Assembly: GCA_012955965.1 (NCBI GenBank)
Contig: JABBZI010000009.1
Span: 62,001 to 126,000, forward strand
Reading direction: 5' to 3'
Length of the DNA: 64,000 nucleotides
Origin: Clostridioides difficile
GTDB lineage: Bacteria; Bacillota; Clostridia; Peptostreptococcales; Peptostreptococcaceae
Of the stretch, positions 1-9,520 are shown in pieces. Position 1 is the first letter of the stretch, and every line of letters begins with the position of its first letter. The position numbers and the translations under genes are program-made. The notes beneath the pieces were generated by a model. It saw only the letters and a program-made list of their open reading frames with translations, did not search any database and was not told the DNA's origin.

Positions 1-1134
1 GTTATGCCAACTTTAACACTTGACCCATTTGGAGAAGAATCAAATACAAGTGATATAAACAACTCTGACCTATTAATGAAAAAGAAAGAAAAAGACCCAG
101 AAGAAGAAAAATTATCTGAATCTGAACGTAAGATGGTAAAGGAATTTGCAGAAAAAATAGATATTACAAACACAAATATGATTTTACAATATGGAGCTGG
201 AGCCCAAAAAAAGGTAGCAGGGTTTTCTGAAACAGCTTTAAAGAGTGTTAAGACTAGAGATTTAGGAGAAGTTGGAGATATGCTTACAAATCTAGTTACT
301 GATTTAAAAGCATTTTCAGCAGATGAAAAAGAACAAGGTGGTTTTTTAGGAATTTTTAAAAAAGCAAATAATAAAATTTCAAATCTAAAGACTAAGTATG
401 ACAGTGCAGAGGTAAATGTAGATAAAGTAAGTAAAGAACTTCAAAAGCATCAGGTTAAAATATTAAAAGATATAGCGATGCTTGATAAGATGTATGAGCT
501 GAACTTAGCTTATTCAAAAGAACTTACTATGTATATTATAGCAGGGAAGCAAAAGCTTAAAGATATGAAAGAATACGAAATGCCAAAATTAAGAGAAAAA
601 GCTAGTTTATCTGGCTCAACAGAAGATGCTCAATCTGTAAATGATATGGTTTCACTTTGTGACCGATTTGAAAAGAAGATTCATGACTTAGAATTGACTA
701 GAATGGTATCACTTCAAATGGCTCCACAGATAAGACTAGTTCAAAATAGTAATAATTTGATGGCAGAGAAGATTCAATCAACTATAGTAAATACAATTCC
801 ATTATGGAAAAATCAGATAGTACTTGCTCTTGGAATTTCTCACTTAAATCAAGCTATGAAAGCACAGCGTGAAGTTAGTAATATGACAAATGAGCTTTTA
901 TTAAAAAATGCAGAAACCCTAAAGATGGGAACAATAGAAACAGCAAAAGAATCAGAAAGAGGAATTGTAGATATAGATACAATTAAGAAAACTAATCAAT
1001 CTTTAATATCAACTATTGATGAAGTAGTTAAGATACAACATGATGGTAGAATAAAGAGACAAGAAGCAGAAGTTGAACTATCAAAAATAGAAAATGAACT
1101 TAAAAGTAAGCTTCTTGAATTTACAGTTAAATAA
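1..1134 (+). CDS. telA: TelA/toxic anion resistance family protein, 5' end cut by the window
   Basis: Cytoplasmic, highly charged, helix-rich protein of the TelA (KlaA/YceH) family, linked to tellurite and other toxic-anion resistance; its biochemistry is poorly defined. The frame is open to base 1, and family members normally carry a short stretch before the PTLTLDPFGEE motif seen here. The first ATG (base 4) is therefore probably internal and the gene is 5'-truncated by the window edge. About 376 residues are visible, close to the family length of 380-400. There are long coiled-coil-prone segments and no signal peptide or membrane helix. A strong hairpin terminator follows directly. Family call from conserved start and overall pattern; confident for the family, not for a substrate. 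Confidence 0.82.
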   Translation, partial: VMPTLTLDPFGEESNTSDINNSDLLMKKKEKDPEEEKLSESERKMVKEFAEKIDITNTNMILQYGAGAQKKVAGFSETALKSVKTRDLGEVGDMLTNLVTDLKAFSADEKEQGGFLGIFKKANNKISNLKTKYDSAEVNVDKVSKELQKHQVKILKDIAMLDKMYELNLAYSKELTMYIIAGKQKLKDMKEYEMPKLREKASLSGSTEDAQSVNDMVSLCDRFEKKIHDLELTRMVSLQMAPQIRLVQNSNNLMAEKIQSTIVNTIPLWKNQIVLALGISHLNQAMKAQREVSNMTNELLLKNAETLKMGTIETAKESERGIVDIDTIKKTNQSLISTIDEVVKIQHDGRIKRQEAEVELSKIENELKSKLLEFTVK

Positions 1135-1151
1135 AATATTATATTAAAATA

Positions 1152-1192
1152 AAAAAGTGTAGTTGATTTTATAATCAACTACACTTTTATTT
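1152..1192. terminator. Bidirectional intrinsic terminator between telA and guaB-like gene
   Basis: A 16-bp near-perfect inverted repeat (AAAGTGTAGTTGATT and its complement) with a 4-nt loop, A-rich on the left and T-rich on the right. It sits between two convergent genes and can serve both. Confidence 0.85.
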
Positions 1193-1195
1193 ATA

Positions 1196-2695
1196 TTATA
1201 AATTTCTATTGTCTTTTAACATAACATCATGAGCTCCACCTTCAACTATACTAGTAGAAGATACAAGTGTAAGCTTAGCACTCTTTTGAAGTTCAGGTAT
1301 GCTAAGAGACCCACAGTTACACATAGTAGAACGAACTTTACTTAAAGAAAGAGTTACATTATCCTTTAAAGAACCAGCATAAGGTACATAAGAGTCAACA
1401 CCTTCTTCAAAAGAAAGTTTCTTATCTCCACCAAGGTCATATCTTTGCCAGTTTCTAGCACGTGCAGAACCTTCTCCCCAGTATTCTTTCATGTAACTAC
1501 CATTTATATTAACTTTATTAGTTGGACTCTCATCAAAACGAGAGAAGTATCTACCAAGCATTATGAAATCTGCACCCATAGCTAAAGCTAAAGTTATGTG
1601 ATGGTCATAAACAATACCACCATCAGAACAAATTGGAATATAAATACCTGTTTTTTCAAAGTACTCATCCCTAGCTTGTGCAACTTCAATTATAGAAGTA
1701 GCTTGTCCACGTCCTATACCTTTTTGCTCACGAGTAATACATATAGAACCACCACCAATACCAACTTTAACAAAGTCAGCACCAGCTTCAGCTAAGTAAA
1801 GGAATCCTTCACGGTCAACTACATTTCCAGCTCCAACCTTAACTGTATCACCATATTTTTCACGAATAAAGTCAAGAGTTATTTTCTGCCATTCAGAAAA
1901 ACCTTCTGAAGAGTCTATACATAAAACATCAGCACCAGCTTCAACTAAAGCAGGAACACGTTCAGCAAAGTCTCTAGTATTAATACCAGCTCCAACTACA
2001 TATCTTTTAGAAGAATCCAAAAGTTCAAGTGGATTTTCTTTATGAGAAGAGTAATCTTTACGGAATACCATATAAACAAGATTACCATTGTCATCAAGTA
2101 CAGGAAGAGAATTAAGCTTGTGGTCCCATATAATGTTGTTTGCTTCTTTTAAAGTAACATCTTTGTTAGCATAAACTATGGATGACAGAGGAGTCATAAA
2201 TTCACTAACTTTAGTATCTAAATCCATACGACTTATACGATAATCACGACTTGCGACAATACCTAATAATTTACCAGTTGAAGTCCCATCTTCAGTAACA
2301 GCAACTGTAGAATGTCCAGTTTTTTCTTTTAATTCAAGTATGTCTTTTAGTGTATTCTCAGGTTTAATATTTGAATCACTTACAACAAAACCAGCTTTGT
2401 GAGATTTAACACGTGCTACCATAGCAGCTTCACTTTCAATACTTTGAGAACCGTATATAAATGAAATCCCACCCTCTTTAGCAAGTGCAATAGCCATCTT
2501 GTCATCAGAAACAGATTGCATAATAGCAGAAGTTAAAGGGATATTCATATAAATATCTGCTTCTTCGCCCTTTTTAAATTTAGTAACAGGTGTTTTCAAA
2601 CTTACATTAGCAGGTATACAATCAGTAGAAGAGAAACCTGGGACAAGAAGGTATTCACTGAAAGTATGTGATGGTGTATCAAAATAAAACGCCAT
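1196..2695 (-). CDS. guaB: Inosine-5'-monophosphate dehydrogenase, Tritrichomonas-type
   Basis: Oxidises IMP to XMP with NAD+, the committed step to GMP. The 499-residue protein has a TIM barrel interrupted by two CBS domains (about 100-215). The active-site loop is [11 protein letters not shown] with catalytic Cys319. The mobile flap carries Arg418-Tyr419 in NWQRYDLGG. From memory, these residue numbers and most of the surrounding sequence match the Tritrichomonas foetus enzyme, whose catalytic residues are Cys319 and Arg418/Tyr419. The ordinary bacterial GuaB type differs around the flap. The ATG start follows AAGGAGTG. It stands alone and is convergent with telA. The symbol is by function; the genome may hold a second, canonical guaB. 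Confidence 0.92.
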   Translation of the reverse strand: MAFYFDTPSHTFSEYLLVPGFSSTDCIPANVSLKTPVTKFKKGEEADIYMNIPLTSAIMQSVSDDKMAIALAKEGGISFIYGSQSIESEAAMVARVKSHKAGFVVSDSNIKPENTLKDILELKEKTGHSTVAVTEDGTSTGKLLGIVASRDYRISRMDLDTKVSEFMTPLSSIVYANKDVTLKEANNIIWDHKLNSLPVLDDNGNLVYMVFRKDYSSHKENPLELLDSSKRYVVGAGINTRDFAERVPALVEAGADVLCIDSSEGFSEWQKITLDFIREKYGDTVKVGAGNVVDREGFLYLAEAGADFVKVGIGGGSICITREQKGIGRGQATSIIEVAQARDEYFEKTGIYIPICSDGGIVYDHHITLALAMGADFIMLGRYFSRFDESPTNKVNINGSYMKEYWGEGSARARNWQRYDLGGDKKLSFEEGVDSYVPYAGSLKDNVTLSLSKVRSTMCNCGSLSIPELQKSAKLTLVSSTSIVEGGAHDVMLKDNRNL

Positions 2696-3152
2696 TTTTT
2701 AATCACTCCTTATATTTTTATACTTTTTATAATTGATAGTATTAATTATAACTTATTCTTTAATTTTATTAAAGTATTTTGTCAAATATTGAGATTTTTG
2801 AAAAATTTAAACTATTTTAATTGAATTTGTTTAATATATATTGCTCTATAGGGTAAAACTGTATATTAAATAATGTTTAATGTTGTATAGTAGCTAATTA
2901 GAAATTAATATTTAGTTATCCATACATTATACTTATACACTTTATGTTGACAATATTGACATAGAGCGTACAAATCTCAAAAGCACAGGTCAAATAAGTC
3001 TATATTAGTATATCCAAAAGTACCTCTAATAAAATTATTTAATTGAATTATTGTTGGTTTTTATATTAAAGTTAATTATTTTATAAAAATAGTATTATTT
3101 GCAACACTAGATACTATAAAATACTACATAAATAAAGTTAAACAAAAACTAA

Positions 3153-3168
3153 AATGACAAATGTCATT
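3153..3168. promoter_or_regulatory. Inverted repeat upstream of mtlA, candidate MtlR operator
   Basis: AATGACA-AA-TGTCATT, a perfect 7-bp inverted repeat centred about 40 bp before the -35 of the mtl promoter. A further TGACA half-site lies at 3177-3181. Position and symmetry fit an activator site for the PRD regulator encoded two genes downstream; the assignment is inference. Confidence 0.5.
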
Positions 3169-3181
3169 ATCTTAAGTGACA

Positions 3182-3196
3182 TAGAAACGATTTCTT
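3182..3196. promoter_or_regulatory. Possible catabolite response element (cre)
   Basis: TAGAAACGATTTCTT resembles the CcpA cre consensus around the central CG, with mismatches at the second position and the last. It lies just upstream of the -35 box of the mannitol operon, where CcpA control would be expected. Confidence 0.35.
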
Positions 3197-3200
3197 AAAG

Positions 3201-3229
3201 TTGTTACTAGAAAATATAAACTCTATAAT
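3201..3229 (+). promoter_or_regulatory. Sigma-A promoter of the mannitol operon
   Basis: TTGTTA (3201-3206) and TATAAT (3224-3229) separated by exactly 17 bp, about 60 bp before the mtlA start. The rest of the 590-bp upstream region (2700-3150) is AT-rich and shows no other clear gene or RNA. Confidence 0.7.
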
Positions 3230-3289
3230 AAAAGTATAACAAAAGGGAATCATATCGATATAGAATATAATTCAAATGGAGGTAAAATT

Positions 3290-4711
3290 ATGAGCAGTTC
3301 TAATCAATCGACAATAAAGACATCTATACAGCGAATAGGAAAATTTTTAAGTGGTATGGTAATGCCAAATATAGGAGCTTTTATAGCATGGGGTCTTATA
3401 ACAGCATTATTTATACCAACAGGATGGATGCCTAATGAGAAATTAAGTACTATAGGCGACCCAATGATAAAATACCTTTTACCACTATTGATAGCTTATA
3501 CTGGTGGGAAGGCAATAGCTGGACAAAGAGGCGGAGTAATAGGTGCAGCAGCAGCGATGGGTGTAATCGTTGGAGCAGATATACCAATGTTTATCGGAGC
3601 TATGATAATGGGACCATTTGCAGGATGGATAATCAAGAAATTCGATAAATTTGTAGATGGTAAGATACCAACAGGATTTGAAATGTTAGTAAATAACTTT
3701 TCAATAGGTATAATAGGCATGCTTCTTGCAATATTAGGATTTTATGCAATAGGACCAGCAATAGTAGCAGGTACGGCTCTTATAGAGTCTGGAGTTCAAT
3801 TTATAGTTAGCAAGAGTTTATTACCTTTAGTTTCAGCATTTATAGAGCCTGGAAAAGTATTGTTCTTAAACAATGCAATAAATCATGGTATATTAGGACC
3901 TATAGGTATAGCTGAGGCAAAAGAAGCAGGTAAATCTATAATGTTCTTATTAGAAAGTAACCCTGGACCAGGTTTAGGAGTTCTATTAGCATACTGGATG
4001 TTCAGTAGAGGAAGTGTAAAACAATCAGCACCAGGAGCTGTAATAATACATTTCTTTGGTGGTATACATGAAATATACTTCCCATATATATTAATGAATC
4101 CAGTTCTAATATTAGCTACAATGGCAGGTGGAGCAGCAGGAATATTAACTTTCTCAATATTAGGAGCTGGACTTGTAGCAGCACCATCACCAGGAAGCAT
4201 ATTTGCACTTATGGCACTAGCACCAAAGGGAGGGTTGCTTCCAGTCTTAGCAGGGGTTGCAGTGGCAACAGCAGTATCATTCTTAGTAGCAGCACCATTT
4301 GTTAAGAGAGCTTCTTCAAATCAAAATGAAGAGGATGGTACTTTAGAAGAAGCTAAAGCGAAAATGAGTGACATGAAATCTGCAAGTAAGAATTCTGACA
4401 AAAGTGTTGAAGAAAAACAACTTGAAGTAAATGAAATTAAGAAGATTGTGTTTGCATGTGATGCAGGAATGGGTTCTAGTGCAATGGGAGCTTCAAGATT
4501 TAAAAATAGAATAAAAAACTTAGATTTAAATATAGAAATTACGAACTCATCTGTTGATAATCTTCCAGATGACACACAAATAGTAGTAACTCATAATACA
4601 TTGGTTGAAAGAGTAGCTAAGAATAATTCAAGTGTTGAGATAGTTTCAATAAACAACTTTTTAAATGACCCAAATTTAGATACACTATTTAAAAGATTAG
4701 AATCTAAATAA
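3290..4711 (+). CDS. mtlA: PTS mannitol transporter, EIICB component
   Basis: Imports and phosphorylates D-mannitol to mannitol-1-phosphate. The 473-residue protein has an N-terminal EIIC membrane domain (about 15-345, with the NHGILGP and GGIHEIYFPY motifs typical of MtlA). A charged linker leads to an EIIB domain whose phospho-acceptor is Cys390 in FACDAGMGSSAMGA. The EIIA domain is not fused; it is the separate mtlF two genes on. ATG start after GGAGGT. First gene of the operon mtlA-mtlR-mtlF-mtlD. Confidence 0.97.
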   Translation: MSSSNQSTIKTSIQRIGKFLSGMVMPNIGAFIAWGLITALFIPTGWMPNEKLSTIGDPMIKYLLPLLIAYTGGKAIAGQRGGVIGAAAAMGVIVGADIPMFIGAMIMGPFAGWIIKKFDKFVDGKIPTGFEMLVNNFSIGIIGMLLAILGFYAIGPAIVAGTALIESGVQFIVSKSLLPLVSAFIEPGKVLFLNNAINHGILGPIGIAEAKEAGKSIMFLLESNPGPGLGVLLAYWMFSRGSVKQSAPGAVIIHFFGGIHEIYFPYILMNPVLILATMAGGAAGILTFSILGAGLVAAPSPGSIFALMALAPKGGLLPVLAGVAVATAVSFLVAAPFVKRASSNQNEEDGTLEEAKAKMSDMKSASKNSDKSVEEKQLEVNEIKKIVFACDAGMGSSAMGASRFKNRIKNLDLNIEITNSSVDNLPDDTQIVVTHNTLVERVAKNNSSVEIVSINNFLNDPNLDTLFKRLESK

Positions 4712-4745
4712 AAATAAAAAGTACCACTGATTAGGAGTGGATAAT

Positions 4746-6875
4746 TTGAAAAAAAAGAAGATTACATCTAGACAAAAAAAGATAATACTAATGATAGTAG
4801 AAAATTCAAAAAAAAATATCCCAATAACTGTTTCTGAGATTGCAGGTGAGTTAGACTTAAGTTCAAGAACTGTACTTAGAGATATGTCTGGAATTGAACA
4901 ATGGTTTGATGAAAATGATTTTAATTTTGTAAAAAAACCAGGAGTTGGGTTAATTTTAGAAGAAAATATAGAAAATCAAAACTTTATAATCGAGTTATTA
5001 GAAGAAGAGAAAATAGAAAAAGAATATAGTAAGGAAGAAAGAAATTTAATTATATTATCAAAGCTATTAATTTCTAACGAGCCAGTAAAATCTTATTATT
5101 TTGCAAAAATATTAAAGGTATCAGAAGGGGTACTAAATAATGACTTTGCCTCAGCAAATAAATGGCTAGAAAGATTTGATATTGAGCTTGTTAGAAAACC
5201 AGGGCTTGGTGTATATCTAAAAGGTCAGGAAAAAAGCTTTAGAGAGGCATATGTAAATCTTATATATGATTCATTCAATGAAAAAGAAATATTAGATATG
5301 GTCAGGAATATAAGTGAGAACATACAGACAGATAAAGCAATAGAAATTTTAAGTGAGAATAGACTTTTAAACTTAATGGATAGATGCATAATAAGAAAAG
5401 TCGAAAGTACATTAACAAAAAAGCTTTCAGATTTAGATGTAAATTTGGCTGATAGTGCATATATAGGTCTTGTAGTTCATATATCGTTGGCTTTACAGAG
5501 GATAAAAAATGGTGAGAATATAACTATGGACAAAGAGTTCCTAAAAGAATTATCTATGACAGAAGAGTTTAGATTAGCCCAGGAAATTGTACAGGGTATG
5601 GAAATAGACTTTAGTATGGATATACCATTAGATGAGGTTGGATATATAACTATGCATATTAGAGGTGCAAAGCAAAGGTCATCCTCAAATCATAAAACTT
5701 TAAACTTAGATGATATAGAAGTAATGGATATTACAAATAAGATGATAGATTTAGCTGAAGATGAATTTAAAATAAGTCTTAAAAATGATGAGAGATTGTT
5801 TAAAGACTTGGCAAATCACCTAGGTCCTTCTATAAATAGATTGAATATGGGGTTAGAAATAAGAAATCCTCTTTTAGATGAAATAAAAAGTAAATATTCA
5901 TATGCCTATAATGGTGTTGAAAAAATTTCTAAAATCATAAAAAATAAGCTAAATATAAATTCAATACCTGAATCTGAAATAGGATATATTGCAATGCATT
6001 TTGCATCAGCCATAGAAAAAAATCTGATGATGTATACTAATATAAATCTTGTTGTAGCATGTCCTACTGGAATAGGTACTTCAAGATTCTTGTCAACTAA
6101 GATTGAAAATAAGTTTCCTAACTTAAATATACTTGAAACCATCTCAGCCATAAATATAGATGAAGAGTATTTAAAGGAAAGAGATGTGGACTTAATTGTG
6201 TCTACTGTTGAGTTAAACACAAACTTAGATTATATATGTGTAGGTCCATTTATGAGTTTAGAGGATGAACAGATAATCAAGGAAAAAATAAAATCTATAG
6301 CTCAAAATAAATTAATTAATTTAAATGTAAAAAACGATACTAAAAATAAGAATAAAGTTTATGCACAGATAACAGAAAGTATGAATATAGGAAAGGATAT
6401 TCTTCAATTTTTAGAGGAAGTTCAATTTGAAAAATTTAAAAGTAAAGATTTAAGTGAGCTTATTGTAGATTCATCAAGGATATTTGCAAAGTCTAGTGAA
6501 GATATAATATCTATAAAAGAATCATTAGAAGAAAGATTAAAAATCTCAATTCCATATATAGAAGAATCAAAAATTCTATTATTACATTGTATGAGTGAAA
6601 GAATAGATATTATGAAGTTAGCAATAATAAAGTTAGAAAATAAAATCATACTAGATTCAAATGAAGAAATAGAGAATGTAGTCTTTATGTTGCTTCCTAA
6701 AAATTCACCAAGTTATCAAAGACAAATAATGAGTGAAATAAGTGGTTCACTAATTGATAATATAATTTTTACTAATAAAATAAGTAAATTTTCTATAGAA
6801 GAGATGATATTAGAAGTAAAAGATATAGTTTTTAATTTTTATACAAACAGATTAAAAACATTTATAGATAAATAA
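4746..6875 (+). CDS. mtlR: MtlR-type PRD transcriptional activator of the mannitol operon
   Basis: DNA-binding activator controlled by PTS phosphorylation. Domain order: N-terminal winged HTHs, two PRD domains (about 185-400), a Gat-type EIIB-like domain with Cys in VVACPTGIGTS, and a C-terminal EIIA-like domain containing LLLHCMSE. Inside the operon between mtlA and mtlF. I place the start at TTG 4746, because TTAGGAG (4731-4737) then lies 8 nt upstream. The in-frame GTG at 4737 overlaps that ribosome binding site and would add three residues. Likely phosphorylated by HPr and by MtlA/MtlF. Confidence 0.92.
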   Translation: MKKKKITSRQKKIILMIVENSKKNIPITVSEIAGELDLSSRTVLRDMSGIEQWFDENDFNFVKKPGVGLILEENIENQNFIIELLEEEKIEKEYSKEERNLIILSKLLISNEPVKSYYFAKILKVSEGVLNNDFASANKWLERFDIELVRKPGLGVYLKGQEKSFREAYVNLIYDSFNEKEILDMVRNISENIQTDKAIEILSENRLLNLMDRCIIRKVESTLTKKLSDLDVNLADSAYIGLVVHISLALQRIKNGENITMDKEFLKELSMTEEFRLAQEIVQGMEIDFSMDIPLDEVGYITMHIRGAKQRSSSNHKTLNLDDIEVMDITNKMIDLAEDEFKISLKNDERLFKDLANHLGPSINRLNMGLEIRNPLLDEIKSKYSYAYNGVEKISKIIKNKLNINSIPESEIGYIAMHFASAIEKNLMMYTNINLVVACPTGIGTSRFLSTKIENKFPNLNILETISAINIDEEYLKERDVDLIVSTVELNTNLDYICVGPFMSLEDEQIIKEKIKSIAQNKLINLNVKNDTKNKNKVYAQITESMNIGKDILQFLEEVQFEKFKSKDLSELIVDSSRIFAKSSEDIISIKESLEERLKISIPYIEESKILLLHCMSERIDIMKLAIIKLENKIILDSNEEIENVVFMLLPKNSPSYQRQIMSEISGSLIDNIIFTNKISKFSIEEMILEVKDIVFNFYTNRLKTFIDK

Positions 6876-6905
6876 AATAAATATTAAAAAAGGAAGGTTG
6901 ATATT

Positions 6906-7328
6906 ATGAGTAAAGTATTAAATGAGAATAATATATTTTTAGGATTAGATAGTGTTTCAAAGGAAGAAGCTATAACTTTAGCAGGAAGAAAATTAGTTGA
7001 AAATGGATATGTAAAAGAAGAATATATACCAGCAATGTTAGAAAGAGAAAAAGTAATGACTACATATATGGGAATGGGTGTTGCTATTCCACATGGTGTA
7101 AATGAAGCGAAAAAAGAAATTTTATCTTCAGGGATAGTTATATTACAATTTCCTAATGGCATAGATTTTGATGGAGAAAAAGCTTACTTATTAATAGGAA
7201 TAGCTGGTGTTGGAGATGAACACTTAGAGATATTATCTAATATAGCAATAGTTTTAGATGATGATTTAACAGAAAGACTAAAAAATTCAAATGACAAACA
7301 AGCTTTCATGGAAGCTTTTGCCAACTAA
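6906..7328 (+). CDS. mtlF: PTS mannitol EIIA component
   Basis: Soluble phosphocarrier passing phosphate from HPr to the MtlA EIIB cysteine. The 140-residue single-domain EIIA of the mannitol/fructose class has its active His63 in VAIPHGVNEAK. Preceded by AAGGAAGG; third gene of the operon, 30 bp after mtlR and 18 bp before mtlD. Confidence 0.96.
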   Translation: MSKVLNENNIFLGLDSVSKEEAITLAGRKLVENGYVKEEYIPAMLEREKVMTTYMGMGVAIPHGVNEAKKEILSSGIVILQFPNGIDFDGEKAYLLIGIAGVGDEHLEILSNIAIVLDDDLTERLKNSNDKQAFMEAFAN

Positions 7329-7346
7329 TCTTAGGAGGAACTTAAA

Positions 7347-8495
7347 ATGAAAAAGGCAATTCAGTTTGGAGCAGGAAATATTGGAAGAGGATTTATTGGA
7401 GGTTTATTAGTTAAATCAGGTTATCATGTAGTGTTTGCTGATGTAAATGAGGAAATATTAAATTCAATAAATAAAGATAAAAAATATACTGTACACATAA
7501 GAGATGTAGAATGTATAGATGAAGTAATTGATAATATAAGTGCAGTTTCATCTATAAAAGAAGAAATAATAGATGAGATTGTAGAGGCTGAAATAATAAC
7601 TACAGCAGTTGGGCCTTTAGTTTTAACTAAAATAGCTTCTACAATTGCAAAAGGTATAAAAACTAGAAAAGAAAAAGGATTAACAAGTAATCTAAATATA
7701 ATAGCTTGTGAAAATGCAATATATGCAAGCTCTTCACTAAAAGAAGAAGTTCTTAAGTATTTAAATAAAGAAGAAATAGACTATTTAGAGATGTATATTG
7801 GTTTTCCAAACTGTTCAGTTGACAGAATAGTTCCTCCAGGTAAAAATGAAAATCCTCTTGATGTAACAGTTGAGAATTTCTATGAATGGAATGTTGAAAA
7901 ACAAGGATTTAAAGGAGATATACCAAATATAGTTGGAATGAATTTAGCTGATAATCTTATGGCTTATATTGAACGTAAGTTGTTTACACTAAATACAGGA
8001 CATGCTATAACAGCTTATATAGGATATTTAAAAGGATATAAGACTATAGAAGAAAGTATAAAAGATGGATACATTTGTAATATAGTTAAAAATGCTATGG
8101 TAGAAAGTGGAGAAGGATTAATTAAAAAATACAATTTTGATTCCGAAGCACACTATAAGTATATTGAAAAGATTTTAAATAGATTTAAAAATCCATATCT
8201 TAATGATGATGTAGTCAGAGTTGGAAGAGAGCCATTAAGAAAATTAAGTGACAAAGATAGATTAATTAAACCTTTAATGACAGCAAAGTCATATGGATTA
8301 TCAGTTGACAATTTAATTCTTGGAATAGGTGCAGCACTTCATTATAATAATAACGAAGATGCTCAAAGTGTAGAGTTACAAGAATTGATAAAATCTGATG
8401 GAGTAAAAAAAGCCATTTCTAAAATAGCCAATTTAAATGATGATGAACTTTTAGATAATATTGAAAAAAGTTATATGTTTATGGGAAATTTATAA
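7347..8495 (+). CDS. mtlD: Mannitol-1-phosphate 5-dehydrogenase
   Basis: NAD-dependent oxidation of mannitol-1-phosphate to fructose-6-phosphate, completing the pathway of this operon. 382 residues, normal length for the polyol-specific long-chain dehydrogenase family. Rossmann motif FGAGNIGRGFIGG at residues 7-19; catalytic-domain motif with Lys and His in ERKLFTLNTGHA. ATG after TTAGGAGG. Confidence 0.97.
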   Translation: MKKAIQFGAGNIGRGFIGGLLVKSGYHVVFADVNEEILNSINKDKKYTVHIRDVECIDEVIDNISAVSSIKEEIIDEIVEAEIITTAVGPLVLTKIASTIAKGIKTRKEKGLTSNLNIIACENAIYASSSLKEEVLKYLNKEEIDYLEMYIGFPNCSVDRIVPPGKNENPLDVTVENFYEWNVEKQGFKGDIPNIVGMNLADNLMAYIERKLFTLNTGHAITAYIGYLKGYKTIEESIKDGYICNIVKNAMVESGEGLIKKYNFDSEAHYKYIEKILNRFKNPYLNDDVVRVGREPLRKLSDKDRLIKPLMTAKSYGLSVDNLILGIGAALHYNNNEDAQSVELQELIKSDGVKKAISKIANLNDDELLDNIEKSYMFMGNL

Positions 8496-8565
8496 GTTTG
8501 CTTAAAAAAATTGAGTTCTGATAAATTATTTATAAGATATTATTCTACACAGTTTGAATTATTTG

Positions 8566-8594
8566 TTGAATAATAGAGAATTATAATATATAAT
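8566..8594 (+). promoter_or_regulatory. Sigma-A promoter for the xpt riboswitch transcript
   Basis: TTGAAT (8566-8571), 17-bp spacer, TATAAT (8589-8594), about 25 bp before the guanine aptamer. Confidence 0.6.
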
Positions 8595-8619
8595 TAAAAA
8601 GAATAAATTAATATATTTA

Positions 8620-8686
8620 CCTGTATATTTTTGATAATATGGTTCAAATGTTTCTACTAAGCTACCATTAATAGCTTGACTACAGG
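8620..8686 (+). promoter_or_regulatory. Guanine riboswitch (purine class) upstream of xpt
   Basis: Purine aptamer with P1 CCTGTA/TACAGG, the core strings TTTCTACTAAGC and GCTTGACTAC, and loop-loop complementarity potential. The ligand-reading base is C8680 in GAC-TAC, which predicts guanine/hypoxanthine rather than adenine. ACAGGAG (8682-8688) is complementary to CTCCTGT (8753-8759), the 5' arm of the downstream terminator. Ligand binding should free the terminator, so this is an OFF switch. Confidence 0.93.
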
Positions 8687-8749
8687 AGTGAAGAAGATAT
8701 AGTTTATACTTATTTTAAATTATATATTAAGTTAATTACTTTGAATTTT

Positions 8750-8785
8750 AAGCTCCTGTCTATGATATAGACAGGAGCTTTTTTA
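8750..8785 (+). terminator. Riboswitch-controlled terminator before xpt
   Basis: AAGCTCCTGTC and its complement GACAGGAGCTT around a 9-nt loop, followed by a T run. It is the expression platform of the guanine aptamer. Confidence 0.9.
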
Positions 8786-8883
8786 GTATTTTAATATAAA
8801 ATACTGATAATATATATAGCAAAATAAAAACAAATATAATTTTTTTATTAATATAATTTTAGAAAGGGTTAGGTGGGAGTTCA

Positions 8884-9456
8884 ATGAAGGCTTTACAAGA
8901 AAAGATATTGAGAGAAGGCAGTGTTTCAGGAAATGACATACTAAAAGTTGATAGCTTTTTAAATCATCAAATTGATGTAGCTTTTTTAAATGAAATAGGA
9001 AGAGAGTTCAAAGAGAGATTTAAAGGAGAAAAGGTAGATAAAATATTTACAATAGAGGCTTCTGGAATAGCCATAGCATCAATTGTTTCACAGTATTTTG
9101 ACAATGCACCTGTAGTATTTGCAAAAAAATCAGAATCTAAAAACTTAGATAAAGATGTATATGAAACTAATGTATATTCATTTACTAAGGCAAAGGAATA
9201 CTCAGTTAAAGTTTCTAAAAAATATATAAATAAAGGTGAAAATATACTGATAGTAGATGATTTCCTTGCAAATGGGAGAGCTGCTCTTGGACTTAAAGAT
9301 TTAATTGAGCAAGCAGATGCAAGCTTAGTTGGAGTAGGAATTGTTATTGAAAAGGGATTTCAAGCTGGAGGAGCACTTTTAAAAGCTAATAATATAAGAC
9401 TAGAGTCTTTGGCAGTAGTTGAATCTATAGATAATGGAACTGTAAAATTTAGGTAA
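8884..9456 (+). CDS. xpt: Xanthine phosphoribosyltransferase
   Basis: Salvages xanthine to XMP using PRPP. 190 residues, the size of Bacillus Xpt. The PRPP-binding loop is [16 protein letters not shown] (about 121-136) and the N-terminal MKALQEKI opening is typical. Downstream of the guanine riboswitch and read-through terminator; ATG preceded by AGGTGGGAG. Repressed by guanine, by inference from the RNA. Confidence 0.96.
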   Translation: MKALQEKILREGSVSGNDILKVDSFLNHQIDVAFLNEIGREFKERFKGEKVDKIFTIEASGIAIASIVSQYFDNAPVVFAKKSESKNLDKDVYETNVYSFTKAKEYSVKVSKKYINKGENILIVDDFLANGRAALGLKDLIEQADASLVGVGIVIEKGFQAGGALLKANNIRLESLAVVESIDNGTVKFR

Positions 9457-9520
9457 TTTATGATATTATATACTTGTGTTTAGCACATATTTTAATTATG
9501 TAATTATGGAGGATTTTTTA

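Noticed and set aside
1196-2695. GMP reductase instead of IMP dehydrogenase
   Set aside because: CBS domains, the Cys319 loop and the Arg-Tyr flap dyad identify an IMP dehydrogenase.
3883-4200. Long open frame on the minus strand inside mtlA
   Set aside because: Antisense shadow of a well-supported membrane protein gene; no ribosome site and an implausible proline/isoleucine-rich protein.
9476-9520. N-terminal extension of the transaldolase
   Set aside because: The ATG at 9521 has a GGAGG site and gives the conserved family start; the extension has neither.
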